From Massilia sp. Root351 (GTDB taxonomy: Bacteria; Pseudomonadota; Gammaproteobacteria; Burkholderiales; Burkholderiaceae_D): a stretch of 64,000 nt of DNA. The DNA is taken from NCBI RefSeq assembly GCF_001425045.1, contig NZ_LMDJ01000012.1:298141-362140 (forward strand), given 5' to 3'. This document shows positions 1 through 7,656 of this stretch, piece by piece. Within the stretch, counting starts at the first letter, position 1, and each line of letters opens with the position of its first letter. The position numbers and the translations under genes are program-made. The notes beneath the pieces are model-generated. The model was not told the origin of the DNA. It saw nothing but the letters and a program-made list of their open reading frames with translations, and did no database searches.

Positions 1-1
1 G

Positions 2-319
2 GCCGGCAACCTGGGCTTGAAGGGCTGGCTGAAATGGAAGCGCTTCTATCTGCCGGCCGTATTTCCCGCCTACCTGACAGGCGCCATCACCGCCTGCGGC
101 GGCTGCTGGAACGCCAGCATCGTGGCGGAGTACGTCAGCTGGGGCCGCACCACGCTGGCGGCCGATGGCCTGGGCAGCTACATCAAGCAGATGACCGACG
201 CGGGCGACTTCCATCGCACCGCGCTGGGCATCGGCGTGATGTGCGCGTATGTGATGTTGTTGAACCGATTCTTCTGGAACCGCCTGTACCGGCTGGCCGA
301 AGAGCGTGCACTGGGTTGA
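2..319 (+). CDS. ABC transporter permease, C-terminal part (NitT/TauT-like)
   Basis: This is the last 105 residues of an inner-membrane permease whose beginning lies outside the window; the frame is open from base 2. The fragment contains the loop that normally contacts the ATPase, followed by a region with the GGCWNASIVAEY stretch that is typical of the NitT/TauT (nitrate, sulfonate, taurine) BPD_transp_1 permeases, and a final membrane helix near residues 72-92. The ATPase gene starts 17 bp downstream, so the two form an import operon. The substrate cannot be told from this piece, and the periplasmic binding protein is not in the window. Confidence 0.85.
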   Translation, partial: AGNLGLKGWLKWKRFYLPAVFPAYLTGAITACGGCWNASIVAEYVSWGRTTLAADGLGSYIKQMTDAGDFHRTALGIGVMCAYVMLLNRFFWNRLYRLAEERALG

Positions 320-336
320 TCGAACGAGGAACTGGC

Positions 337-1104
337 ATGGCTGAAAATATCCTGATGGAGCTGACCGGCGTCGGCAAGACTTTCAAGCAAGCGGACGGCG
401 CGCCGCGCGTCATCCTGGACAGCGTCAACTTTGCGCTGCGCGACGGCGAAATCGTGACGCTGCTGGGCAAGTCCGGCTGCGGCAAGTCCACGCTGCTGCG
501 CATCATGGCGGGGCTGGCGGCGGCCGACCAGGGCAGCGCGGTCTATCGCGGGACGCGCATTAGCGGTCCGGCCAGCGGCGTGGCGATGGTGTTCCAGTCC
601 TTCGCCCTGTTCCCCTGGCTGACGGTGCAACAGAACGTGGAACTGGGCCTGGAGGCGCAGGGCGTGCCGCCTGCCGAGCGCGCACACCGCGCCGGCGCGA
701 TGCTCGAACGAATCGGCCTGGCCGGCTGCGGCGGCACGCTGCCGCGCGAACTGTCGGGAGGCATGCGCCAGCGCGTGGGCATCGCGCGCGCGCTGGTCAC
801 CAATCCGGATGTGCTGCTGATGGACGAGGCCTTTTCCGCGCTGGACGTGCTCACCGCCGAGACCCTGCGCAACGACATCCTGGAGCTGTGGGACAGCGGC
901 CGCATCCCCACGCGCGGCATGCTGGTGGTGTCGCACAACATCGCCGAAGCGGTGATGATGGCGGACCGCATCGTCATCCTGTCCAGCGATCCGGGCCGGA
1001 TAAGCCACGACATCGCGGTCCGGCTGCCGCGCCCGCGCAACCCCGATTCGCAGGAAGTGCGCGCCCTGGCCGATCAGGTCTACCGCCTGATGACGCTGCG
1101 CTGA
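337..1104 (+). CDS. ABC transporter ATP-binding protein (NitT/TauT-like)
   Basis: Cytoplasmic ATPase of 255 aa that powers the upstream permease. Walker A is GKSGCGKST at residues 44-52, the Q-loop lies in VFQSFALFPW, the signature LSGGM is at 139-143, and Walker B VLLMDE is near 159-164, followed by a D-loop and a switch histidine in VSHNIAEA. These features fit the SsuB/TauB/NrtD group. The ATG at 337 is chosen because it follows an AACGAGGAAC ribosome binding site; an open frame extends upstream but overlaps the permease. The imported substrate is unknown. Confidence 0.9.
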   Translation: MAENILMELTGVGKTFKQADGAPRVILDSVNFALRDGEIVTLLGKSGCGKSTLLRIMAGLAAADQGSAVYRGTRISGPASGVAMVFQSFALFPWLTVQQNVELGLEAQGVPPAERAHRAGAMLERIGLAGCGGTLPRELSGGMRQRVGIARALVTNPDVLLMDEAFSALDVLTAETLRNDILELWDSGRIPTRGMLVVSHNIAEAVMMADRIVILSSDPGRISHDIAVRLPRPRNPDSQEVRALADQVYRLMTLR

Positions 1105-1136
1105 GGCAGCATTGGGCGCCGGGCCGGCCGGGCCGG

Positions 1137-1215
1137 CGCAATTCGCATTGCAGTTTTTATTGCAATTGAGTTGCGTTAACGGCCGCGCCGCAATATTATT
1201 GCAATCCTGTTGCAT
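1137..1215. promoter_or_regulatory. ATTGCA-rich repeat region upstream of the TonB receptor
   Basis: The gap between the ABC importer and the receptor gene is locally AT-rich and full of TTGCA-type half sites. It contains a perfect 6-1-6 palindrome GCAATATTATTGC at 1190-1202. Two related 19-mers occur, ATTGCAATTGAGTTGCGTT (1159-1177) and ATTGCAATCCTGTTGCATT (1199-1217), with 15 of 19 identical positions. This looks like a repeated operator. Fur-family sites share the inverted-repeat geometry, but the sequence is not a canonical Fur or Zur box, so the regulator is unknown. Confidence 0.45.
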
Positions 1216-1266
1216 TTGCAGCATAGATGCAAACCGGCTACCAATAACCTATTCGCGACTCCACCC

Positions 1267-3594
1267 ATGCCCATCTCAAGAAGCCCACTGGCCACCTCCA
1301 TCTCGCTCGGCCTGGCCTGCTGCCTGCCGGCCCACGCGGAGGAAGCCGACGGCCCGCCAGCCGGCACAGCCGGCGCGGCCGCCATGCAAAGCATCGTCAT
1401 CAGCGCAGGCAGCACGCCGCCCGCCGCCGGCCTGCCTGCCTATGCCATCGGCAAGACCCAGGAAGAGCTGCGCCAGCAGCAAAACATCTTCAATCCTGAG
1501 GACGCGCTGCGCAACCTGCCCAGCCTGACCATCCGCAAGCGCTACAGCGGCGACCGCAACGCGCTGGTTGGCGGCCGCAGCTTCTCCACGTCGCAGGCGC
1601 CGCGCGCGCTGGTGCTGATGGACGGCTACCTGCTGTCGAACTTCCTCGGCCGTTTCGACGCCCCGCGCTGGAACATGGTCGCGCCGGAAGAGATGGCACG
1701 CATCGATGTGCTCCACGGGCCCTTCTCCGCCGTCTATCCCGGCAATTCGATCGGCACCACCATCGCCATCACAACCAGCAAGCCCACCGCCTTCAGCGGC
1801 TCGGCGCGCGTCGCCACCCAGGTGCAGGAATACGACAATTACGGCCTGAAGGACCGCTACCACAACTACCAGGCCTCGGCCCTGATCGGCGACCGCCTGG
1901 CCTCCGGCCTCTGGTACAAGCTGATGGTGAACCACCAGGATTCCACCAGCCAGCCGATGCAGTACTACGCCGTCAACGCCAACGCCGCCGGCGCTTTCCC
2001 GGCAGCCGGCAGCGGCCCCGCCACGCCGGTGAGCGGCGTGGTGTACGACACCGCACCCGCCGGTCTGCGGCGCGCCGTGTTCGGCGCCAACGCCGGGGCC
2101 ATCGACCACACGCGCCAGGACACGGTGAAGACCAGCCTGGGCTACGACTTCGGCGCCAGCCTGAGCGCGGAAGCTTTCCTCGCCTGGTGGCGCAACGATT
2201 CGGAAAACAGCAATGCCAGCCTGCTGCGGGATGCAGCCGGCAATACTGTCTGGTCCGGACGCGTGAGCGACGGCGCCAACGTCTTCAACATCCCGGCCGG
2301 CGCCTTCGCCCCCTTCCTGCGCGAGGAACGCCACCTGCAGGGCGGCTTCACGCTGAAAACCGGACGCAAGACCGGCTGGAACGGCTCGGCGGTGCTGAGC
2401 CGCTACAAAATCCTCGACGACACCCAGCGCAACGCGGGCGTGGCCGATCCGTTCGCGCCTGCCGGCGGCGCCGGAACGGCCGTGCAGCGCGGCGGCACGG
2501 GTTTCCGCTCGCTGGAGCTGCAGGCGCGCTATACGCCGGTGCCGGGCGACTGGACCGGAGGCGGTCACGCGCTGACCTTCGGCCTGCACGCCAGCGACTA
2601 TGCGCTGCGCCAGGCTTCGCGCAGCCTGCCTGACTGGCGCAGCGTGGCCGGTGCCGAGACCCAGTTCGTGGGGGGCGCCACGCAGTTGCTGGGGGCCTAC
2701 GCGCAGGACGCGTGGCGCTTCCTCCCCGGCTGGGCCGCGACCTTCGGCCTGCGCGCGGAAAAATGGGAAGCCTCGGACGGCGTTCAGCGCTTCACGCCGG
2801 GCCCGGCAGAAAACTACGCGCCGCGCCGCGAGCACGCCTGGTCGCCCAAGCTGTCGCTGGCCTGGAGCGCGGCGAACGGCCTGGACCTGCGCTTGTCGGC
2901 CGGACGGGGCACACGCTTCGCGACGGTGGCCGAACTATTCCAGGGCACGCAGTCCGGGCCTGCCATCGTCGTCAGCGACCCCACGCTGAAGCCGGAACGC
3001 TCAACAGCGCTGGAACTGCGCGCCGAACAACGCTTCGCGGACGGCAGCCTGCGCGCCAGCGCCTTCCAGGACGACGTGCGCCACACCATCTGGACCCAGC
3101 TGGACCTGACTGTGTTCCCCAACGTGGCCAGCACGCAGAACGTGGGCCGGGTGCGCACGCGGGGACTGGAACTGGCCGGCACGGCCGACCGGCTGGGCAT
3201 CCGTGGACTGAGCCTGGACGCCAACATCGGCTTCAGCAAGTCGGTCATCCTGGAGAACGCAGCCTATCAGCCGTCGCTGGGCAAACGCTGGGTGCGCGTG
3301 CCGCACGTGCGCTCCGCCACCACGCTGCTGTACGCGCCGCTGCAGTCGTGGAGCCTGGCGGCCACCTGGCGCTACTCCGGCCGCCAGTTCAACGAGATCA
3401 ACAACACGGACATCAACCCGGACGTGTACGGCGGCCTGTCGCGCCAGAAGCAGCTGGATGTGCGGCTGCTGCTGCGTCCCGCGCCCGGCGCCGAGCTGTC
3501 CGTGGGCGTGGACAACCTGAACGACTACCGCGCCTACCAGTCGCATCCCTTCCCCGGCCGCACGCTCTTCGCCGAAGCGCGCTACGCCTTTTAG
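1267..3594 (+). CDS. TonB-dependent outer-membrane receptor
   Basis: A 775-aa outer-membrane receptor. It has a Sec signal peptide ending in AHA (about residue 24), a plug domain (around residues 60-190, including the ALVLMDGYLL and VLHGPFSAVYPGNSIGG-like plug motifs), a long beta-barrel, and a terminal aromatic residue (ARYAF), as expected for Bam-dependent insertion. The ATG at 1267 is preferred over an upstream in-frame ATG at 1210 because it places the signal peptide at the N terminus. Such receptors take up metal chelates, vitamins or oligomeric compounds. The ABC-2 genes start 25 bp downstream, which suggests a joint role, possibly metal or metallophore traffic. The ligand is not evident. 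Confidence 0.9.
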   Translation: MPISRSPLATSISLGLACCLPAHAEEADGPPAGTAGAAAMQSIVISAGSTPPAAGLPAYAIGKTQEELRQQQNIFNPEDALRNLPSLTIRKRYSGDRNALVGGRSFSTSQAPRALVLMDGYLLSNFLGRFDAPRWNMVAPEEMARIDVLHGPFSAVYPGNSIGTTIAITTSKPTAFSGSARVATQVQEYDNYGLKDRYHNYQASALIGDRLASGLWYKLMVNHQDSTSQPMQYYAVNANAAGAFPAAGSGPATPVSGVVYDTAPAGLRRAVFGANAGAIDHTRQDTVKTSLGYDFGASLSAEAFLAWWRNDSENSNASLLRDAAGNTVWSGRVSDGANVFNIPAGAFAPFLREERHLQGGFTLKTGRKTGWNGSAVLSRYKILDDTQRNAGVADPFAPAGGAGTAVQRGGTGFRSLELQARYTPVPGDWTGGGHALTFGLHASDYALRQASRSLPDWRSVAGAETQFVGGATQLLGAYAQDAWRFLPGWAATFGLRAEKWEASDGVQRFTPGPAENYAPRREHAWSPKLSLAWSAANGLDLRLSAGRGTRFATVAELFQGTQSGPAIVVSDPTLKPERSTALELRAEQRFADGSLRASAFQDDVRHTIWTQLDLTVFPNVASTQNVGRVRTRGLELAGTADRLGIRGLSLDANIGFSKSVILENAAYQPSLGKRWVRVPHVRSATTLLYAPLQSWSLAATWRYSGRQFNEINNTDINPDVYGGLSRQKQLDVRLLLRPAPGAELSVGVDNLNDYRAYQSHPFPGRTLFAEARYAF

Positions 3595-3619
3595 CAAGCA
3601 TATCAACAAGGACTTTCCG

Positions 3620-4324
3620 ATGATACGCATCGAACAACTGACCAAGCGCTATGCAGGCCGTACGGTCGTGGACCATCTCAACCTCCATGTCGCCGCCGGC
3701 GAGATTTACGCCCTGCTGGGGCCGAACGGCGCCGGCAAGTCGACCACCATAGGCTGCCTGCTCGGCTTCGTACGGCCCGACGGCGGCAGCATCGCGCTGG
3801 CCGGCTCGCCGCTGCCCGCGGCCGAAGCCGCGGTGCGCCACGCCGCCTACATTGCCGAGAACGTGGCGCTGTACGACAAGCTGACCGGCGCCGAGAACGT
3901 GGAATTCTTCATGCGGCTGCTGGGACAGGTGCCGTCGCGCGCCCGCGTCGAGCAGTTGCTGGAACGTGCCGGCCTGCCGGCGCACGCGTGGCACCGCCAG
4001 GCGCACGGCTACTCGAAGGGCATGCGGCAAAAGGTCGGCATCGTGATGGCGCTGGCCAAGGGCGCGCAGGTGCTGGTACTGGACGAGCCGACCTCCGGCC
4101 TGGACCCGGAAGCCAGCGTGTCCTTCGGCGCTTTGATACGGTCGCTCGCGGCCGACGGCGCAGCCGTGCTGATGGCGACGCACGACCTGTTCCGCGCGCA
4201 GGAACTGGCCAACCGCTGCGGCATGCTGGTGGGCGGACATCTGATTAGTGAATGGAACCTGGGAGAATTGAATGCTGGCGAACTCGAACGCAACTACCTC
4301 GACACCCTGGCCAGCCGGGCCTGA
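3620..4324 (+). CDS. ABC-2 type transporter ATP-binding protein
   Basis: A 234-aa ATPase of the NatA/CcmA/NosF type. Walker A GPNGAGKST is at residues 34-42, the signature is YSKGM (131-135) rather than LSGGQ, as is common in ABC-2 systems, and Walker B VLVLDE is at 151-156, followed by PTSGLDPEA. It has a good ribosome binding site (AAGGACTTTCCG). Its 3-prime end overlaps the next gene by 53 bp, so it is part of one operon with the two permeases and probably with the TonB receptor. It most likely forms a transporter with the two DUF3526-type permeases. Confidence 0.9.
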   Translation: MIRIEQLTKRYAGRTVVDHLNLHVAAGEIYALLGPNGAGKSTTIGCLLGFVRPDGGSIALAGSPLPAAEAAVRHAAYIAENVALYDKLTGAENVEFFMRLLGQVPSRARVEQLLERAGLPAHAWHRQAHGYSKGMRQKVGIVMALAKGAQVLVLDEPTSGLDPEASVSFGALIRSLAADGAAVLMATHDLFRAQELANRCGMLVGGHLISEWNLGELNAGELERNYLDTLASRA

Positions 4325-5774
4325 AGCACCCGGCGCCGCCGGCCCGCTGCGCTGGTGGCGCGCGTTCGGCGGAGCCTGGCAGGCAGACTGGCGTGAACGA
4401 CGCCGCGACTGGCGCGTGTGGCTGGTGGCCGGGCTGGGCATGGTGCTCGCGCTGTGCGCCGGCACGCTGGCGGCGCTGGACCTGCAAGACACGCTGGAAG
4501 CGCGCCACGTGGCCGGCACGGCCGAACAGCAGCGCTGGTCGCAGCAGGGCAGGAAGTACCCGCACTCGGCAGCGCACTACGGCGTGTACGTGTTCAAGCC
4601 CCTGCCTGCGCTGTCCGCGCTGGACCCCGGCGTGGAGCGTTTCGTGGGCTCCAGCGTGTGGCTCGAAGCGCACAAGCAGAATGAGCTGGTGTACCGCCCT
4701 GCGGGCGACGAGCCTGATGCCGGCCGCCAGTTCCGCCTGACTCCGGCCCTGCTGCTGCAGGTGCTGGCGCCGGTGGCCATGATCTTTCTGGGCTACGGCA
4801 TGTTCGCGGCCGAGCGCGAGCGCGGCACCCTGGCTGCACTGCGCGTGAACGCGGCGCCGCTGGGAGCGATCGGCGCGGCGCGCGCCGCCGTGCTGGTATG
4901 CCTGGCGGCGCTGATCGCGCTGCCGGCATGCGGCGCCGTGGCGCTGCTCAAATGGCAAAGCGGCGCGCAAGACCCGTTTACCGACGGCGCCCTGCGCAGC
5001 GCGCTGTTCGGCGCCGGCTACCTGTTGTACCTCGCCACCTGGGCAGCCATCATCACGGCGGTTTCCGCATGGGCGGCCAGCACGCGCGCCAGCCTGGCCG
5101 CGCTGATCGCACTATGGGCAGCCACGGCGCTGGTGCTGCCGCGCGCGGCGGTGGAACTGGCGCAATCGGCGGCGCCGCTGCCCAGCATGCAGCAGTTCCG
5201 CCAGTCGCTCGATGCCGACCTTGGCATGCCGGACGATGCCGAGGAAGCCGAACGGCACAAGCAGCAGTTGCTCAAGGAATACAAGGTGGGCGACGTGCGC
5301 GATCTGCCGGTGAACTGGGCAGGCATCAGCCTGGCGCGCGGCGAGGCGCACGGCGACAAGGTCTTCGACCAGCACTACGGCCGGCTGTTCGACGCGCTAC
5401 GGCGCCAGAGCGACGCGGCCGCGCTGGCGGGCTGGATTTCCCCGGCCGTCGCCGCCGCCGGGCTGTCCAGCTACCTGGCCGGCAGCGACACCGCCAGCCA
5501 CCTCGCGTTCGTCGCAAGCGCCGAGCAGCAGCGCCGCCGCATGCAGACAGTGCTCAACGACGCCATCACCCGCCATCCCGAACGCGACGGCAAGCGGCAC
5601 GATGGCGACGAGCAGCTCTGGAACAGCATACCGCCCTTCCACTTCCTGTACGCACCGGTTCGATGGGGTCACCTGATGATGAAATACCTGCTACCGCTGC
5701 TGGCGTCGCTGGGCGCCAGCCTGCTGCTGGCCTTCCTTGGCATACGCCGCCTGCGCCAGGGGAGCTTGCGATGA
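4272..5774 (+). CDS. ABC-2 type permease, DUF3526-like (first of a pair)
   Basis: A 500-aa inner-membrane protein with one N-terminal helix (about residues 50-70), a large extracytoplasmic region, a cluster of helices in the middle and a final helix near 475-492. This is the architecture of ABC-2 permeases of the DUF3526 family. The start at 4272 lies inside the ATPase gene, but it is preceded by GGGAGAATTGA at suitable spacing, so translational coupling is likely. A second, similar permease overlaps its stop codon (ATGA). The pair probably makes a heterodimeric transporter; the substrate is unknown. Confidence 0.85.
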   Translation: MLANSNATTSTPWPAGPEAPGAAGPLRWWRAFGGAWQADWRERRRDWRVWLVAGLGMVLALCAGTLAALDLQDTLEARHVAGTAEQQRWSQQGRKYPHSAAHYGVYVFKPLPALSALDPGVERFVGSSVWLEAHKQNELVYRPAGDEPDAGRQFRLTPALLLQVLAPVAMIFLGYGMFAAERERGTLAALRVNAAPLGAIGAARAAVLVCLAALIALPACGAVALLKWQSGAQDPFTDGALRSALFGAGYLLYLATWAAIITAVSAWAASTRASLAALIALWAATALVLPRAAVELAQSAAPLPSMQQFRQSLDADLGMPDDAEEAERHKQQLLKEYKVGDVRDLPVNWAGISLARGEAHGDKVFDQHYGRLFDALRRQSDAAALAGWISPAVAAAGLSSYLAGSDTASHLAFVASAEQQRRRMQTVLNDAITRHPERDGKRHDGDEQLWNSIPPFHFLYAPVRWGHLMMKYLLPLLASLGASLLLAFLGIRRLRQGSLR

Positions 5775-7276
5775 AGCAGATCCTCGCCTTGATACGCTAC
5801 GACCTGCTGATGCAGCTGCGCGAGCGCGGCACCTTGCTGCTGCTGGCAGCCGCCCTGCTGCTGGCAGGCTACGGCCTGTTCGAAGGCAGCCGCTTCGAAC
5901 GCCAGGGCCAGGCCGCGCGGGCCGATGCGGCGCGGCAGGAGCACGAGGCGCGCTTGCGCGCCGGGCAGATGGCCGAGCGCTACTTCGCCAACCCGGAGGC
6001 CGGCGAGTTCGCAGTCCTGCAGTGGTATCGAACGCCGGTGGACATCCGCGGCTATGCCTTCCGCGAACACGTGGGCTTCGCGGCCAAGCCCGCCGTACCG
6101 GGCGCCGCGCTGGGCATCGCGCAGGCGGACATATTGCCCGCATACGTCAGGGTGCGCGCAGAATCGATGGAGTCGGTGCGGACCGCCGCCGAAATCGAGC
6201 ATCCGGGCCGGCTGGCTGCCGGACGCTACGACCTGTTGTTCTTCCTGGTCTACCTGTGGCCGCTGATCCTGCTGTCGCTTTGCATGTCCGTATTGACGCA
6301 GGACCGCGAAAGCAGGCGCCTGCGCAGCCTGCAGTTGCAGGGCCTTTCGCCGCTGCGCTTGCTGCTGGTGCAAACCGGCGCGCGGGCGCTGGCCGCAACC
6401 CTGGTGCTGCTGCTGTTTTGCGTGGCGGCGGCACTGTTGTCGGCTGCGGTGCCGGCCACCGTGGCGGGTTGCTCCGCGCTGGCGGCATGGTCGGCAGTGG
6501 TACTGGCCTATTCGGCGTTCTGGGCAGCGGTGGCGACGGCGATTTGCGCCGTCTGCGCCACCCGCATGAGCGCGGCGTTCGCCGTGTCCGGCGCGTGGCT
6601 GGTATTCGCGATTGTGATCCCCGGGGCGCTGAGCGCATGGGTGCAGCTGGCCGCGCCCGTGCCGAACCGCGAATACTATGTGCAGGCGATGCGGGACGCC
6701 GGCGACCGCGTGGCGGCTGACAAACTCAATAGCCTGGCGCGCTTCTATGACAGCCATCCGGAATGGAAGCCATCAAAGACGCCGCTGGACAAGGTGTCAT
6801 CCAGCGTGTCCCGCATCCAGCGGGCGCAGGCGCTGGAAAGCGCGATGCGCGGCGTGGAGCAGAAGTTCGACAGCGCGCGCAGAAACCGCGACGCGCTGTT
6901 CGGTGTCGCCGCCTTTTTCAGCCCGGTGACGCTGGCCTACCAGGCGCTGGCCCACATCGCCGGCAACGACAGCGCCCGCCAGCAGCGCTTCATCGCGGAA
7001 GTACAGCAGCACCACGGCCAGCTGCGCGACTATTTCCAGGCCGAGATCCAGCGCGCCGCGCTGGGCGACGAGCGCAATCCCTGCCCAAGGACCTGCCTGG
7101 GCGGCTACGGCTTCCGCGACTTTGCCCAGGTGCCGCGCTTCAGCGCATCGGCGCAGCTGGCGGCGGCGCCAGCTCTGCCGGCGCGCGCCGCCCTGCTGCT
7201 GCTGTGGACCGGCCTGCTGGCAGCAGCCGCCGTACTGCTGCTGCGCTACGTGTCGCGCAGCCAGGCAACGCCGTGA
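5771..7276 (+). CDS. ABC-2 type permease, DUF3526-like (second of a pair)
   Basis: A 501-aa paralogue of the preceding permease with the same plan: an N-terminal helix (residues 18-36), a large periplasmic loop, a helix cluster between about 155 and 300, a second loop, and a C-terminal helix. The ATG overlaps the stop of the first permease by four bases. The second loop has a CPRTC motif near residues 437-441; two close cysteines in a periplasmic loop could hold a metal or a disulfide, but this is speculation. The gene ends 13 bp from the convergent cytochrome gene. Confidence 0.85.
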   Translation: MKQILALIRYDLLMQLRERGTLLLLAAALLLAGYGLFEGSRFERQGQAARADAARQEHEARLRAGQMAERYFANPEAGEFAVLQWYRTPVDIRGYAFREHVGFAAKPAVPGAALGIAQADILPAYVRVRAESMESVRTAAEIEHPGRLAAGRYDLLFFLVYLWPLILLSLCMSVLTQDRESRRLRSLQLQGLSPLRLLLVQTGARALAATLVLLLFCVAAALLSAAVPATVAGCSALAAWSAVVLAYSAFWAAVATAICAVCATRMSAAFAVSGAWLVFAIVIPGALSAWVQLAAPVPNREYYVQAMRDAGDRVAADKLNSLARFYDSHPEWKPSKTPLDKVSSSVSRIQRAQALESAMRGVEQKFDSARRNRDALFGVAAFFSPVTLAYQALAHIAGNDSARQQRFIAEVQQHHGQLRDYFQAEIQRAALGDERNPCPRTCLGGYGFRDFAQVPRFSASAQLAAAPALPARAALLLLWTGLLAAAAVLLLRYVSRSQATP

Positions 7277-7289
7277 GACCGGCGCCGGC

Positions 7290-7640
7290 CTAGCGGGCAG
7301 GCGCCGCTGTCGACGCCGGCGCCCGCAGCGAATGAATGTAGGCGCTCAGCTCCCAGATCTCCTGCGGAGAGAACGCTTCCTTCCATGGCGGCATCTGCAG
7401 CGCGCCGCGCGTCTTGCCGTTGCTGATGGTGTCGAACAAGTATTGCGGCGGCAGGTCGTCGCGCCCTTGCAGCGGCGCACCCTTGCCGCCGGAACCGGCG
7501 TTGCCGTGGCAGTAGACACAGTTCTGGTTGAAGCGTTTCTGCCCCGCAGAAATCGCGGCGGGGCTGTCGAAATTGGCCGGCGGCGCGGCCCAGGCCAGGC
7601 CGGACAGCAGGAACAGCATGGGTATGGCGGTGTTGTGCAT
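7290..7640 (-). CDS. small periplasmic c-type cytochrome
   Basis: A 116-aa class I cytochrome c with a signal peptide ending near AWA (residue 18), a single haem-binding CVYCH at 41-45 and a likely axial methionine at 83 (LQMPP). The start at 7640 follows an AGGAGATCGCC ribosome binding site; an upstream in-frame start lacks one. The gene follows the PQQ dehydrogenase by 16 bp in the same direction, so it is the probable electron acceptor for that enzyme, and possibly for the GMC oxidoreductase further upstream, passing electrons to the respiratory chain. Confidence 0.92.
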   Translation of the reverse strand: MHNTAIPMLFLLSGLAWAAPPANFDSPAAISAGQKRFNQNCVYCHGNAGSGGKGAPLQGRDDLPPQYLFDTISNGKTRGALQMPPWKEAFSPQEIWELSAYIHSLRAPASTAAPAR

Positions 7641-7656
7641 GGCGATCTCCTCTGTT

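Noticed and set aside
1190..1202. A classical Fur box at the TonB receptor.
   Set aside because: The palindrome has the right symmetry but lacks the GATAAT/ATTATC core, so I report it only as an unknown operator.
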